Shown here piece by piece: positions 30,145-38,749 of a stretch of DNA of 64,000 nucleotides. The notes under the pieces are model-generated. The model did not search any database. It was given only the letters and a program-made list of their open reading frames with translations, and was not told the origin of the DNA. The position numbers were made by a program, and so were the translations under genes. The stretch comes from Collinsella aerofaciens ATCC 25986 (lineage in GTDB: Bacteria > Actinomycetota > Coriobacteriia > Coriobacteriales > Coriobacteriaceae): positions 744,001-808,000 of the forward strand of contig NZ_CP048433.1 in NCBI RefSeq assembly GCF_010509075.1. The letters are read 5' to 3'. Position 1 is the first letter of the stretch. The number at the start of each line of letters is the position of its first letter.

Positions 30145-31457
30145 CTATTTAATGACGACCGCCTGAGCTCCTCTTTGCGAGTATAGCGAAGCAATGCGCT
30201 GAGCTGAGTTAGAGACATAGCCAGCGAGTGAATCAGCAATGTAAACGGTACCTAGGGAGCGATTAAAGCCTCTTAAGACAACGGTGTGAGAGTTGGTATA
30301 GGTTCTATAAACCCTTCCGCCGTAAGCCTGAGTCGCATAGCAACTTCCCAGGTTTTGCATACCTATCGTTGACCAAATAATAACGGGATGTCCAGCTTCC
30401 AAGTACGAATAAAGGTCATAGAAACCAGTACCGGTCACATCGTAGGCTCGCAAACTACTACCACTGCTAATCAAGAAAGAATTCGCGGTGTTGGTCAGTC
30501 CGGGAGCAGATATGCAGTTTCCATTCGAAGCGCTATGAGGATTGCCCCAAAACGCCGTAACAAAATCCCAACTGCTCCTAGGCATATACGCGTCTGCAAT
30601 GACGGTTTTACCCAAACCAAATCCGTAATAGTTAAGCGCATTGGTCAATGCAACGGACTCGCAGCCAGTCGGAAGCTCGGGGTTCTGCATTGTACAAGGG
30701 ACGTTGAGAACAACCGAATTCGGATGCAATGGGCGGTCCCTGTACGCGCCGTCCGTCGGGCCCGGGGCCGCCGAGCCCTTCGCGAGGACGCGGACCTGGA
30801 GCGCCTCTACGCGGTAGCCGATGCCGGTCGTGCCGGCGCGGGCCCCGTCGCTGGCCCAGCCGAGCCAGCCGTAGTCCTGCACGTAGGCGCGGTACCACAC
30901 GTCGTAGTACTCGGAGAGGTCGCCGGTCAGGCGCATCTTCACGCACTCGACCGCCCTGCCCTGGCCGGTGGTGCCCGCCACGGCGCCGCCCGAGACCTCG
31001 TCCTGCCAGCCGACGCCGGAGACGTGGGCGCTGTAGGACAGGCCGCCGGAGACCGGCGAGGAGACCTCGGCGGCGATCGCCTCGACGGCGCGGGACTGGC
31101 CGGTCGTGCCGGCGGTGCCGCCGTTGCCGACGGCGGGCTGCCAGCCGACGCCGGAGACGTGGGCCCTGAGGCTGAGCGAGGGGACGGAGAGCTCGGCGGG
31201 GTCGCCCGTCGAGGGGGCGTCGCCGCCCTTCTCGACGAGGACGGCCTGGAGGGCCTCTGCCTGGACGCCGAGCCCCTCGGTGCCCGCGGCCTCGCCGTCC
31301 TTGGCCCAGCCGAGCCAGCCGTAGCCGGCCGCGTGGACGCGGTACCACACGTCGTAGCGCTCGGAGACGGGGCCGGAGAGGGACACCCTCACGGCCTGGA
31401 CGGCGCGGCCCTGCCCCACCGTGCCGGCGTAGGAGGGGGCGGAGGCGGCGTCCTGCC
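30145..31457 (-). pseudogene. ChW-repeat C39-like peptidase, 3' part, cut by an IS3 insertion
   Basis: The fragment carries about five ChW repeats, then a C-terminal domain of about 195 residues. That domain has LNVPCTMQNPELPTGCESVA, GHPVIIWST and TNSHTVVLRGFN, the Cys and His motifs of C39-like (Peptidase_C39_2) papain-fold peptidases. Its 5' part lies at 32675-33786 beyond an IS3-family element. Rejoining the flanks does not restore the frame and, compared with the paralogues, about 230 residues of repeats are missing. DNA composition switches at about 30740: the peptidase domain is AT-richer and the repeat array is GC-rich. Confidence 0.85.
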
Positions 31458-31518
31458 TGGATTGGCTACACTGATGTGGACAGTTCCGGGAGGGGCGCAG
31501 GAGACGGGAGGGCCGTAT

Positions 31519-31806
31519 ATGAGGGACCCCAGGCACCCGAGGCATTTCACCGACGAGTTCAAGAGGCAGATAGTCGACCTCTACAACGCCGGCAAGCCCA
31601 AGCGCGAGATCATGGACGAGTACGACCTCGGCAAGAGCACCGTGGAGAGGTGGATCAAGTCGATAAACGCGACCGGCTCGCCGCGCGCCGCGTGCAACCG
31701 CACGCCCGAGCAGAACCGGATCCTGGAGCTCGAGCGCGAGAACCGCAGGCTCCGGATGGAGGTCGACGTCTTAAAACAAGCGGCGCTGATATACGCTCGA
31801 AAGTGA
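31519..31806 (+). CDS. IS3-family transposase OrfA
   Basis: The 95-residue protein has a helix-turn-helix (FTDEFKRQIVDLYNAG and EYDLGKSTVERWIKS). A leucine-zipper-like tail follows (NRILELERENRRLRMEVDVL). It binds the IS ends as part of the OrfAB transposase. The ATG follows GGAGG by seven bases. Near its end the run CTTAAAAC at 31770-31777 is a plausible -1 slippage site into orfB. Confidence 0.92.
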   Translation: MRDPRHPRHFTDEFKRQIVDLYNAGKPKREIMDEYDLGKSTVERWIKSINATGSPRAACNRTPEQNRILELERENRRLRMEVDVLKQAALIYARK

Positions 31807-32660
31807 GGGCCATAGCGGCCAACGAGGGCCGCTACCCCATATCAGCGCAGTGCAGGCTCCTCGGCGTCGCGAGGTCGACGTACTACTCCATGCGCTCGCG
31901 GGCCGACCGGCCCGCCGCGCCGGACCCCGCCGCGCCGGCCGTGGTCGCGGCCCACGCCGCCAGCAAGGGCCGGTACGGCTCGCGCAAGATAAAGGCGTCG
32001 CTCGAGAGGTCGGGCGTCACCGTCAGCCGGCGCCGGGTCTGCCGCATCATGAGGGAGAACGGCCTGGTCAGCGCATACGGCAGGAAGAGGTTCAAGGTGC
32101 ACCCCGGGGCGGTCAACGAGGCCGACGTGCCCAACGTCGTCGCGCGCGGCTTCGGCGGCAGGGCGCCGCGCACCCATATATGCAGCGACCTGACCTACGT
32201 GCGCGTCGGGGCCTCGTGGAACTACGTCTGCCTGCTCGTCGACCTCTACAACAGGGAGATCGTCGGCCACTCCGCCGGGCCCAGGAAGGACGCCCGGCTG
32301 GTCAAGTCGGCGTTCGCGACGCTCTCCTTCCCCATCTCGGACATCGAGGTCTTCCACACGGACCGCGGCAGCGAGTTCGACAACGCCGAGATCGACCTGA
32401 TGCTCGAGGCCTTCGGCATTGAGAGGTCGCTGTCGGCCAAGGGCTGCCCCTACGACAACGCCGTCGACGAGTCGACCAACAGGATACTGAAGGCCGAGCT
32501 CGTCCACCGCGAGACGTTCGGCACGACGCGCGAGCTCCGGGCCAAGCTCTCGGACTACGTGCACTGGTACAACAACTTCAGGATCCACTCGACGCTGGGC
32601 TACATGTCTCCGGTCGAGTTCAGGGAGGCGGGGCTGTCCCTCCCGGAATCGTCCAAATAG
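31770..32660 (+). CDS. IS3-family transposase OrfB (made by -1 frameshift)
   Basis: About 297 residues are open from the slippage site. The integrase core has ICSDLTYVRV for the first Asp, VFHTDRGSEFDN for the second and NRILKAELVH for the Glu. HWYNNFRIHSTLGYMSPVEF closes it. The upstream HTH_21-like region (KGRYGSRKIKASLERSG) is also typical. There is no good independent start codon, so the product is most likely an OrfAB fusion. Confidence 0.9.
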   Translation, partial: LKTSGADIRSKVRAIAANEGRYPISAQCRLLGVARSTYYSMRSRADRPAAPDPAAPAVVAAHAASKGRYGSRKIKASLERSGVTVSRRRVCRIMRENGLVSAYGRKRFKVHPGAVNEADVPNVVARGFGGRAPRTHICSDLTYVRVGASWNYVCLLVDLYNREIVGHSAGPRKDARLVKSAFATLSFPISDIEVFHTDRGSEFDNAEIDLMLEAFGIERSLSAKGCPYDNAVDESTNRILKAELVHRETFGTTRELRAKLSDYVHWYNNFRIHSTLGYMSPVEFREAGLSLPESSK

Positions 32661-32674
32661 GTGTTGCCAATCCA

Positions 32675-33786
32675 GACAGGCCAACCGTGCCCGCGGACGC
32701 GCCGTCCTTGGCCCAGCCGAGCCAGCCGTAGTCGGAGCAGTGCACGCGGTACCAGACGTCGTAGGACGAGGCGGCCTCGCCGGAGAGCCTGAACTGGAGC
32801 GCCTCGACCGCTAGGGAGCGCCCGGTGGTGCCGGCGGTCCCCGAGGTCCAGCCCTGCCAGCCGACGTTCGAGACGTGGGCCCTCACCTCGAGGGAGGAGG
32901 ATCCGTGCCCGTACCAGGAGACGGAGCCCGAGAGGGCCTCGAGGGCGCGGCCCTGCCCGGTGGTGCCGGCGACGGCGCCGTCCGAGACGGAGCCCTGCCA
33001 GCCGATGCCGGCGACGTGGGCGCGGTAGGAGACGGAGGGGGGCTCGGAGGACCTGTCGACGAACGGGGTGGCGGTGTCGCCCGGGGCGGGGTCGCCCTTG
33101 GGCAGGACCGCGACCTGGACGGCCTGGACGGCGCGGCCGTAGCCCGCCGAGCCGGCGTCGGCGCCGTCGCACGCCCAGCCCAGCCAGCCGAACTCGGCGG
33201 AGTGGACGCGGTACCAGACGGTGTAGCGGGCCGACAGCTCCCCGGACAGCCTGACCCTCAGGGCCTCGACGGCGCGGGACTGGCCGGTCGTGCCGGCGGT
33301 GCCGCCGTTGCCGACGGCGGCCTGCCAGCCGACGTTGGAGACGTGGGCCTCGACGGATATGGCGTCGGCGCCGAGGGGCTCGCCGGTCGAGGCGTCGGAC
33401 AGGACGAGGCGCAGCGCCTCGAGGGGGAGCCCCCTGCCGGTCGTGCCGGCGACCTCGCCGCCGGCGACGGCGCCCATCCAGCCGATATTGGAGACGTGGG
33501 CCGAGTATGAGAGCGAGACGGGCGCGGCCGCCTCGGACCGGGCGGGCTCCGCCTGGGCGCCGTCGGCCTGCGAGGCCTCGGGCTGGGAGGCGTCGGCCTG
33601 CGCGGGCTGGGCGGCGTCGGCCTGGGCGGCGGGACCCCCGTCGGCGGGCTGGGCCCCGGCGGCCGGGGCCTGCGCGTCGCCCGGGGCGGCGGGGGCGGCG
33701 TAGGCCGCGGGCCCGCACAGGGCCAGGGCGGCCGCGACCGCCAGCGCGGCGGCGGCACCGGAAATTCGTTTCGTGAAGCGTCTCAT
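32675..33786 (-). pseudogene. ChW-repeat C39-like peptidase gene, 5' part with signal peptide
   Basis: The fragment starts at an ATG behind AGGGGGAT. It encodes an Ala-rich signal peptide (MRRFTKRISGAAAALAVAAA), a Pro/Ala/Gln/Asp low-complexity linker and about six ChW repeats, then runs into the IS3 end after AGTVGLS. It is GC-rich throughout. It may still yield a secreted, catalytically empty ChW protein, because the frame continues for only about 13 IS-encoded residues before a stop. It is the first gene of the five-member ChW family. Confidence 0.88.
33073..33363 (-). repeat. 291-bp block identical to 29371-29661
   Basis: This is the probable donor copy of the shared block, embedded in GC-rich sequence of matching style. 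A 57-bp part of it also recurs near 31081-31137 in the other half of the same gene. Confidence 0.93.
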
Positions 33787-34359
33787 GGAAAATCCCCCTA
33801 ATCTAGCAACGGTTTCCAAGTCTACTAGATTGGGGGGACGGGAGCCAAGCTGCAATACCCCCAAGACACCCGTCTATAGGTCGTGACGTTGTCTATAAAC
33901 AGGCTCACCGCCCGCGGAATAAAATTCGGCGCAAATCGTTTGAGCAGGCGACGCGCGGAAGGAGCGTGTAGGGCGGTAATATACTGACCGTCAGCCGCGG
34001 CATCCTCGCGGAAACCCATTTGTTGCCGGAACTATAGTCCCCGGCGCGGGCTCACCTTATCTCCCCGGCACGGGCTCGATATCCTCTCGGATATCTAATC
34101 GTCTTGGACTTTTACCCACCCAAGCACAGTACGGCTTTTACGTGCCGCCACGCAGAGCCTAGCCTGGAACTATTGTCTAAAACATAGGCCTTCAAAGCAA
34201 CTTAGGTTCAAGTACGGACATGCAAATACGGGCACTGGATACAGGTCTTGACTGTCAATGGTTATCAATCGCATGTGTTTCTGGCAAATTACGCCCGTCT
34301 TATGCGTGCGATACAATCAGTCTCACCGAACACCAAACCAGCAACCCGAAGGGACCAAC
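33787..34359. other. Intergenic region upstream of the ChW locus
   Basis: No convincing gene is present. It should hold the promoter of the leftward ChW gene and that of the rightward DUF4869 gene. A short imperfect direct repeat (CCCCGGC-CGGGCTC) occurs near 34039-34070. I could not assign promoters with confidence. Confidence 0.5.
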
Positions 34360-34824
34360 GTGTTAACAATTCACTATGGTGATATGGAAAACGTTATCTA
34401 CAATACGTCGGTTTACTTCGATAACGTCTATTCGCCCCAGTGGTTTCAAGACGCCTTTGCTCAAAGGATTATTAAATCAATCGATAAAGGCAATGTCGTT
34501 GGACCCTGCGCAATAGACACCAAGATCCTAGGCATTATCCCTCCTGAAAGGCTGTCGGGAGGCACTAAGACGCTGTTGCTCATGTACTTCATGCTTCAGA
34601 ACGTATACAACGCCACAACCTGCAGCGACAATTGCGCTTACTGGATTCTGAGAATTGCCACGCAAAAGGACTTAACCATCAACCTCTACCATCTGATGGA
34701 TTTTGGAAACGGCAAGTTCACGGCTACCGTTGCAAACACGGGCGATGTCGTTCACACGATGTTCGACCTTGTCCCTATAGCCGCAAAATGCCTAAGGGAA
34801 ACTCCTGACATGCACTTTCGTTAG
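34360..34824 (+). CDS. Orphan DUF4869-family protein
   Basis: The 154-residue protein is a paralogue of the gene at 2474-2911. It shares YGDM, IYNT, LSGG-KTLLLM, NATTC-DNCAYWIL and NLYHLMDFG. The GTG at 34360 follows GAAGGGA and aligns with the paralogue's start. No ATPase gene follows; instead the inverted end of an IS1595-type element begins at the stop codon. The last ten or so residues extend past the paralogue and may come from junction DNA. Function unknown; the loss of the partner suggests it may no longer work as a pair. Confidence 0.75.
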   Translation: MLTIHYGDMENVIYNTSVYFDNVYSPQWFQDAFAQRIIKSIDKGNVVGPCAIDTKILGIIPPERLSGGTKTLLLMYFMLQNVYNATTCSDNCAYWILRIATQKDLTINLYHLMDFGNGKFTATVANTGDVVHTMFDLVPIAAKCLRETPDMHFR

Positions 34825-34899
34825 GCTCTGTTAGACCAAGATTGACATACATATGTCATCACGGCGCCATATCGTTAGCCTCGTAGACCGCGGGGCAGC

Positions 34900-35869
34900 A
34901 TGAACGCCGAGGACCTGGTAATCACCTTCAAGAGGGACATCGCGAGCCTCAGCAGGACCGAACGCCGCCGGCTCCGCCTACGAGGCCGAGCGCTCCCCGC
35001 GCTGCGGGTCCGCCGCGGTCGTGAAGAAGGGCAAATCAAAGAACGGCGAGCAGCGTTACCTCTGCCAGGATTGCGGCAGGACCTTCGGCATGGGCAGCGG
35101 GCACATCCTGGGGACGAGCAGGCTCCCGAAGGAGACCTGGATGGCCAATGCCGAGTGCTTCGTTCTCATGCTGCCCCTGCGCGAATGCGCGGGGCGCTGC
35201 CATGTCTGCCTCAAGACCGCCTACACCATGCGCCACAGGCTCATCGAGTGTCTCTCGGCCTACTCGCCCTCGTTCAAGACCGGGCGGGGCTGCGGCTGCG
35301 AGCTCGACGAGACCTACTTCCCCGAGTCGTTCAAGGGCAACCACACGAAGGGGTCATTTACGATGCCACGTCACTCCCGACATCGTGGCAAGCAGGTGCA
35401 CAGGCGCGGACTGTCGCGCGAGCAGATCTGCGTCATGACCGGCGTGAACGACTCGAACGAGACGTTTCTCCAGGTCTCGGGACGAGGCATCCTGTCGAGG
35501 AAACGCGCCATGGACGTGCTGAGGGACCGCATCGCGTCCGCTTCCGTCGTAGCGACGGACAAGGCGTCCGCCTATGTCGACGTCCTCGCGGAGCTCGAGG
35601 TCGACGCACACACGGCCTACGATTCCAAGGACCCTTCCGAGGGGACCATCAACCGGATCAACACCGTCCATTCGCTCCTCGATACCTTCATGAAGCCGTT
35701 TAAGGGCGTGTCGACGAAGCACCTCGGCACCTACCTCGCTTGGTTCAAGTGGTGCCGGACCTTCATGGCGACCGATTCCGGCACCGCCGAGCGCACGGTC
35801 GCGCGACAGCTCGCCAACGGCGTGTGCAGGAGCCGCATCCATGATATGTTCAACGTCCTGCCGCCCTAA
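34900..35869 (+). pseudogene. IS1595-family transposase, frameshifted near its N-terminus
   Basis: The main frame from about 34970 carries RCGSAAVVKKGKSKNGEQRY and LCQDCGRTFG (zinc ribbon), then CELDETYFPESFKGN, VVATDKASAYVDV and TVHSLLDTFMKPFKGVSTKH, the DDE core of IS1595 enzymes. The apparent start ATG at 34900 (MNAEDLVITFKRD) is in a different frame, so a one-base shift separates it. The first zinc-ribbon Cys also appears replaced by Ser (SPRCGS). The enzyme is probably inactive, unless translation starts at the GTG at 35021. Confidence 0.8.
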
Positions 35870-35945
35870 ATGGACTACTGGACCGAAGCCGCCGCATAGA
35901 GACAGTAGAATGGTCGCATCGCGATATACGAGGAAAGGTGCAGCC

Positions 35946-36143
35946 ATGCCGTCGAATATACCGGCCACGACGATCCGGATCGACCCGGAGGCCAAAAAGG
36001 AGGCCACGGCCATCCTGGACGAGCTCGGCCTGTCCATGTCCACCGCCGTCAACGCGTTCCTCAGGGCGCCCGTCCGGAAGGGCGGGTTGCCGTTCGAGAT
36101 GAGGGTCAAGGCGCCGGTGCCCGACGGGAAGACGGCAAGATAG
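35946..36143 (+). CDS. RelB/DinJ-family antitoxin, passenger gene
   Basis: The 65-residue protein has a ribbon-helix-helix pattern: ATTIRIDPEAKKEATAILDE then LGLSMSTAVNAFLRAPVRKG, closely resembling DinJ. It would bind DNA and neutralise a YafQ/RelE-type toxin. No toxin gene is visible beside it, although a short tail beyond the stop could encode something unrelated. The start ATG follows AGGAAAGG. It lies inside the IS1595 inverted repeats, so it moves with the element. Confidence 0.85.
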   Translation: MPSNIPATTIRIDPEAKKEATAILDELGLSMSTAVNAFLRAPVRKGGLPFEMRVKAPVPDGKTAR

Positions 36144-36202
36144 TCGGCAAATCGACTTGGGCGATGGGACCCTCACGATTGACCCGACAGATCTTGAGCA
36201 CA

Positions 36203-36246
36203 TCGCCCCCTTGCCGGATTCAAACCCGGCAAGGGGGCGATTATCT
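36203..36246 (+). terminator. Rho-independent terminator after the antitoxin gene
   Basis: TCGCCCCCTTGCCGG at 36203-36217 pairs with 36226-36240, a perfect 15-bp stem with an 8-base loop, followed by TTATCTTG. It would end transcription of the passenger gene inside the IS. Confidence 0.85.
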
Positions 36247-36407
36247 TGCAATTTCAAAAAGATGATTGGGGCAGAATGTCAATCATGGTCTAACAGAGCC
36301 AAATCAATCCAACAGTTTAGATAACGGGTAATGATTCGGGAACAGGGCGTTCGGCCGGATGGAACAGATAGATATGGACCTTGAATATCAACTTCATCCG
36401 AACACCT

Positions 36408-36443
36408 CCCATATTCATCTGTACATGTACGGATGAATATGGG
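36408..36443. repeat. 36-bp near-perfect palindrome
   Basis: The arms CCCATATTCATC and GATGAATATGGG flank TGTACATGTACG; only one base pair is mismatched. It lies about 50 bp upstream of an IS30-type remnant and may be its end, an operator, or a joined pair of IS ends. Confidence 0.75.
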
Positions 36444-36496
36444 AATCCGATACCCTGAGGGCCGGATCGGCCGGCCCCGGGAGATCGGAGGACGCC

Positions 36497-37056
36497 ATGT
36501 CCGGAAAGAGCAAGAAGGGCGCAGCGAAGGCGGTCCCGAGGGCCTACGGCAGGCTCACCAGGCACGAGCGGGATACGGTCCAGAGGATGCTGGAGCGCAG
36601 GGCCTCGTGCAGGGAGATCGCGAGGGAGCTGGGCAGGTCGCCCTCGACGGTGAGCGCCGAGGTGTCGTCGCACAGGTTCGTCGCCGCGCCCAAGCCCAGG
36701 CGCGGCGAGCGCGTCGACGCCGGCACCGACCTGTCGGCAGCCTGCCTGCCCGCGCCTGGCGGCGTGGCCGCGCTGCCGCGACGGCTGCGGCCGCTACCGC
36801 GCGGTGGGCTGCATGCGCTGCCCGCACGTCTTCTACGAGGCCCGCGCCGCGCAGCTGTGCGCGGACTCGGTGCTCGTCTCGTCCAGGCGCGGGATCGACG
36901 CCGACGAGCCCGCCGCGACGGCGAGGCTTGAGGCCATCAGGGACTGCCTGCGCCGGGGGCTGTCGCCCGAGCAGATGGCGGCGCGCAACGGCGGGCCGGT
37001 GGACCTGTCGCCCTCGACCATCTACCGCTGGGTCTCGGCGGGCTACGACGGCATGA
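36497..37056 (+). pseudogene. IS30-family transposase remnant
   Basis: The first frame has YGRLTRHERDTVQRMLERRA and CREIARELGRSPSTVSAEV, an IS30 N-terminal helix-turn-helix. After a frameshift near 36770 it continues as MRCPHVFYEARAAQLCAD and GLSPEQMAARNGG, then STIYRWV. The catalytic C-terminal half is missing, replaced at about 37060 by another IS remnant. Confidence 0.8.
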
Positions 37057-37066
37057 CTAACACAGG

Positions 37067-37408
37067 ATGCGCGGGGACGAGAGAACGCTCGCCTACATGG
37101 CGAAGCGCAAGTCCGACGGCAAGACAAAGCGAGAGATCATGCGCTGCCTTAAGAGGTTCACAGCCAGGGAGGTTTACCCAACGTTGCGGCGCCCCATGAG
37201 GTTGAAGTACGCCCGGGGCTCGATACTGGCGGACATGCGAAAATCGCTCGGATTGACCCAAAAGCAGGTTGCCCGAGAGCTTAACGTGCCGAATGTAAGG
37301 CTCAGCGAAATAGGAAGAGAAGTATGCCCCCACGAGGAAATCAGACGCGAATACGACCGCTACTTGAATGCTAAAATGTCGTCCGATAAAGGACTTGACA
37401 GCCTATAG
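37067..37408 (+). pseudogene. IS110-type transposase tail joined to an XRE-like helix-turn-helix
   Basis: The start (TLAYMAKRKSDGKTKREIMR then CLKRFTAREVYPTL) resembles the C-terminal tail of IS110-family transposases. It continues in frame as ILADMRKSLGLTQKQVAREL and a following SEIGREVCPHEEIRREYDRYL, which looks like an XRE/Cro helix-turn-helix. Whether this is a natural extension of that transposase or an accidental fusion cannot be decided here. The upstream part of any IS110 gene is absent. Confidence 0.5.
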
Positions 37409-37552
37409 CAGCGTCATTCGGCACGCGATTCGTTAACCCTGGGGCTTAAAGCTGCCGAATGTCTACTTCTTTAGTGCTCCATTTACCTCCCCGTTCAATA
37501 ATCTTCACTTGAAGCCTGACGGTGGCCCAATCATTGGATAACATATTCTTAA

Positions 37553-38749
37553 ATGACAGTTAATCGTCAATCGAAGAGGTCAAAGCGGGGACGGAAAGTG
37601 TCGAAGACAAGCAGAAAGCCAATCTCAGCATATGTCGAGCGAAGACTCTGGGCGGAGTCTGCCGGCAAATGCATGAATCCAGATTGTCGGGCCGATCTAT
37701 TCATCAGCAATGGAGACATTGCTGAACGAGCCCATATCGTCCCATATTGCAAAAGCGCAGAGAACACGTTCGACAACCTTATTCTCATCTGTCCAAACTG
37801 CCATACGAATTTCGACAAAAACTCCGCTTTCACGGCAGATGAAGTGAGGAAATGGAAGTCGATTCGTCACGCAGAAATTGATCGCGTTTTCGGAAAGACG
37901 TTCAGTTCCTTCGACGACCTGCGCAAAGAGGCCGCACCTCTGCTCGCCCGAAACAAGTCGATATATGAGAATTACTACATGAAGGACAAGCGAAGACTGT
38001 GGGATGTTTTTGAAAAGGAAATAATCGTCAACAACCGAAAACTTTGCACGCTGTTCGAATCGAACTTGTGCCTGTTCCAGAACCACAAGGACAATTCCTT
38101 CTCCAACCAGGCCGCTGTCCGCGATTTTATCGACCATGCTAAGGAGTTCGAAGCCACCAGAGATAATACGGAAAGACAAAGGTCTATTCTTTTCCCCGAG
38201 GTCATCAACTCCATCTTCGGAATCCAGCCCATAGAAGGTGACCTGCTCCCCTCTGCAGAATCCCTAGAGCTGCTAATCAAAAAGCTTGACGAACAGGGGC
38301 GATTTATAGATGTTTCTCTAGATGCAGAACATCCATTGTTGCAAATAATAGAAAACGGGAAAGAGGCGGTAGTTTATCTTGACGATACGCCGCGTATCCG
38401 ACAGATGTACTATGACGCCCGCTGCTTCAGGCGTGCCGAGATGAGGCTAGACAGCTTGATTTTTGCCCTAAAGTACTTCCGCCTGTGCGGAAAGAAAGCA
38501 ACTCGCAAGTCGAAGACAAACCTTAGAGAATATATAGCGAAAGGAAAATGCTTCTTATTCGTATACGAATACTGTCTGAGCTATGCAGAGTTGGCCCGTT
38601 TAGCACCGGCAGAACATACCGTTGTCGTCAACTTGCATAGATGGAACGGTAAGCAATGCATCTCCGAAGAAGCCCAGGTGTTTGCGGGGCAAATTAACGT
38701 GAAGCTCCTCGATATGGATAGCTTCTTCCCATTCGTTCGCAAACTATGA
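37553..38749 (+). CDS. HNH endonuclease-domain protein, candidate defence effector
   Basis: The 398-residue protein has a complete HNH motif at about residues 40-90: CMNPDC, then AERAHIVPYCKS, then NLILICPNCHTNFDK, with zinc-binding Cys pairs and catalytic His. The remaining 300 residues match no family that I recognise. CBASS Cap5 effectors have similar length and an N-terminal HNH, but I see no clear SAVED domain. An alternative start is the GTG at 37598 behind GGGGACGG. The stop overlaps the next gene by four bases (ATGA), so the two are coupled. It is AT-richer than nearby IS debris. Confidence 0.75.
   Translation: MTVNRQSKRSKRGRKVSKTSRKPISAYVERRLWAESAGKCMNPDCRADLFISNGDIAERAHIVPYCKSAENTFDNLILICPNCHTNFDKNSAFTADEVRKWKSIRHAEIDRVFGKTFSSFDDLRKEAAPLLARNKSIYENYYMKDKRRLWDVFEKEIIVNNRKLCTLFESNLCLFQNHKDNSFSNQAAVRDFIDHAKEFEATRDNTERQRSILFPEVINSIFGIQPIEGDLLPSAESLELLIKKLDEQGRFIDVSLDAEHPLLQIIENGKEAVVYLDDTPRIRQMYYDARCFRRAEMRLDSLIFALKYFRLCGKKATRKSKTNLREYIAKGKCFLFVYEYCLSYAELARLAPAEHTVVVNLHRWNGKQCISEEAQVFAGQINVKLLDMDSFFPFVRKL

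Larger units (their letters stand above)
31458..32674 (+). mobile_element. IS3-family element
   Basis: Ends TGGATTGGC(T/A)ACAC with a second matching block TTCCGGGAGGG lie at 31458 and, inverted, ending at 32674, giving 1217 bp. It contains orfA and orfB with a -1 overlap. No 3-bp target repeat is present (GCC on the left, GAC on the right). Together with the missing host sequence this suggests an adjacent deletion or recombination between two copies. Confidence 0.88.
34824..36300 (+). mobile_element. IS1595-type element carrying an antitoxin gene
   Basis: A 25-bp terminal inverted repeat beginning GGCTCTGTTAGACCA lies at 34824-34848 and, inverted, at 36276-36300, with one mismatch. Inside are a frameshifted transposase, a RelB/DinJ-type gene and a terminator. 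The flanks (TTTCGTTA left, AAATCAAT right) show no 8-bp target repeat, so the site has probably been rearranged. Confidence 0.85.

Noticed and set aside
13196-33786. CRISPR-like or diversity-generating retroelement explanation for the repeats
   Set aside because: The repeats are coding ChW units with variable length; no short regular spacers, no cas genes and no reverse transcriptase are present.
36144-36260. Possible small toxin gene after the antitoxin (frame reading QIDLGDGTLTIDPTDLEHI)
   Set aside because: It has no start codon or ribosome site, runs into the terminator hairpin and matches no toxin family.
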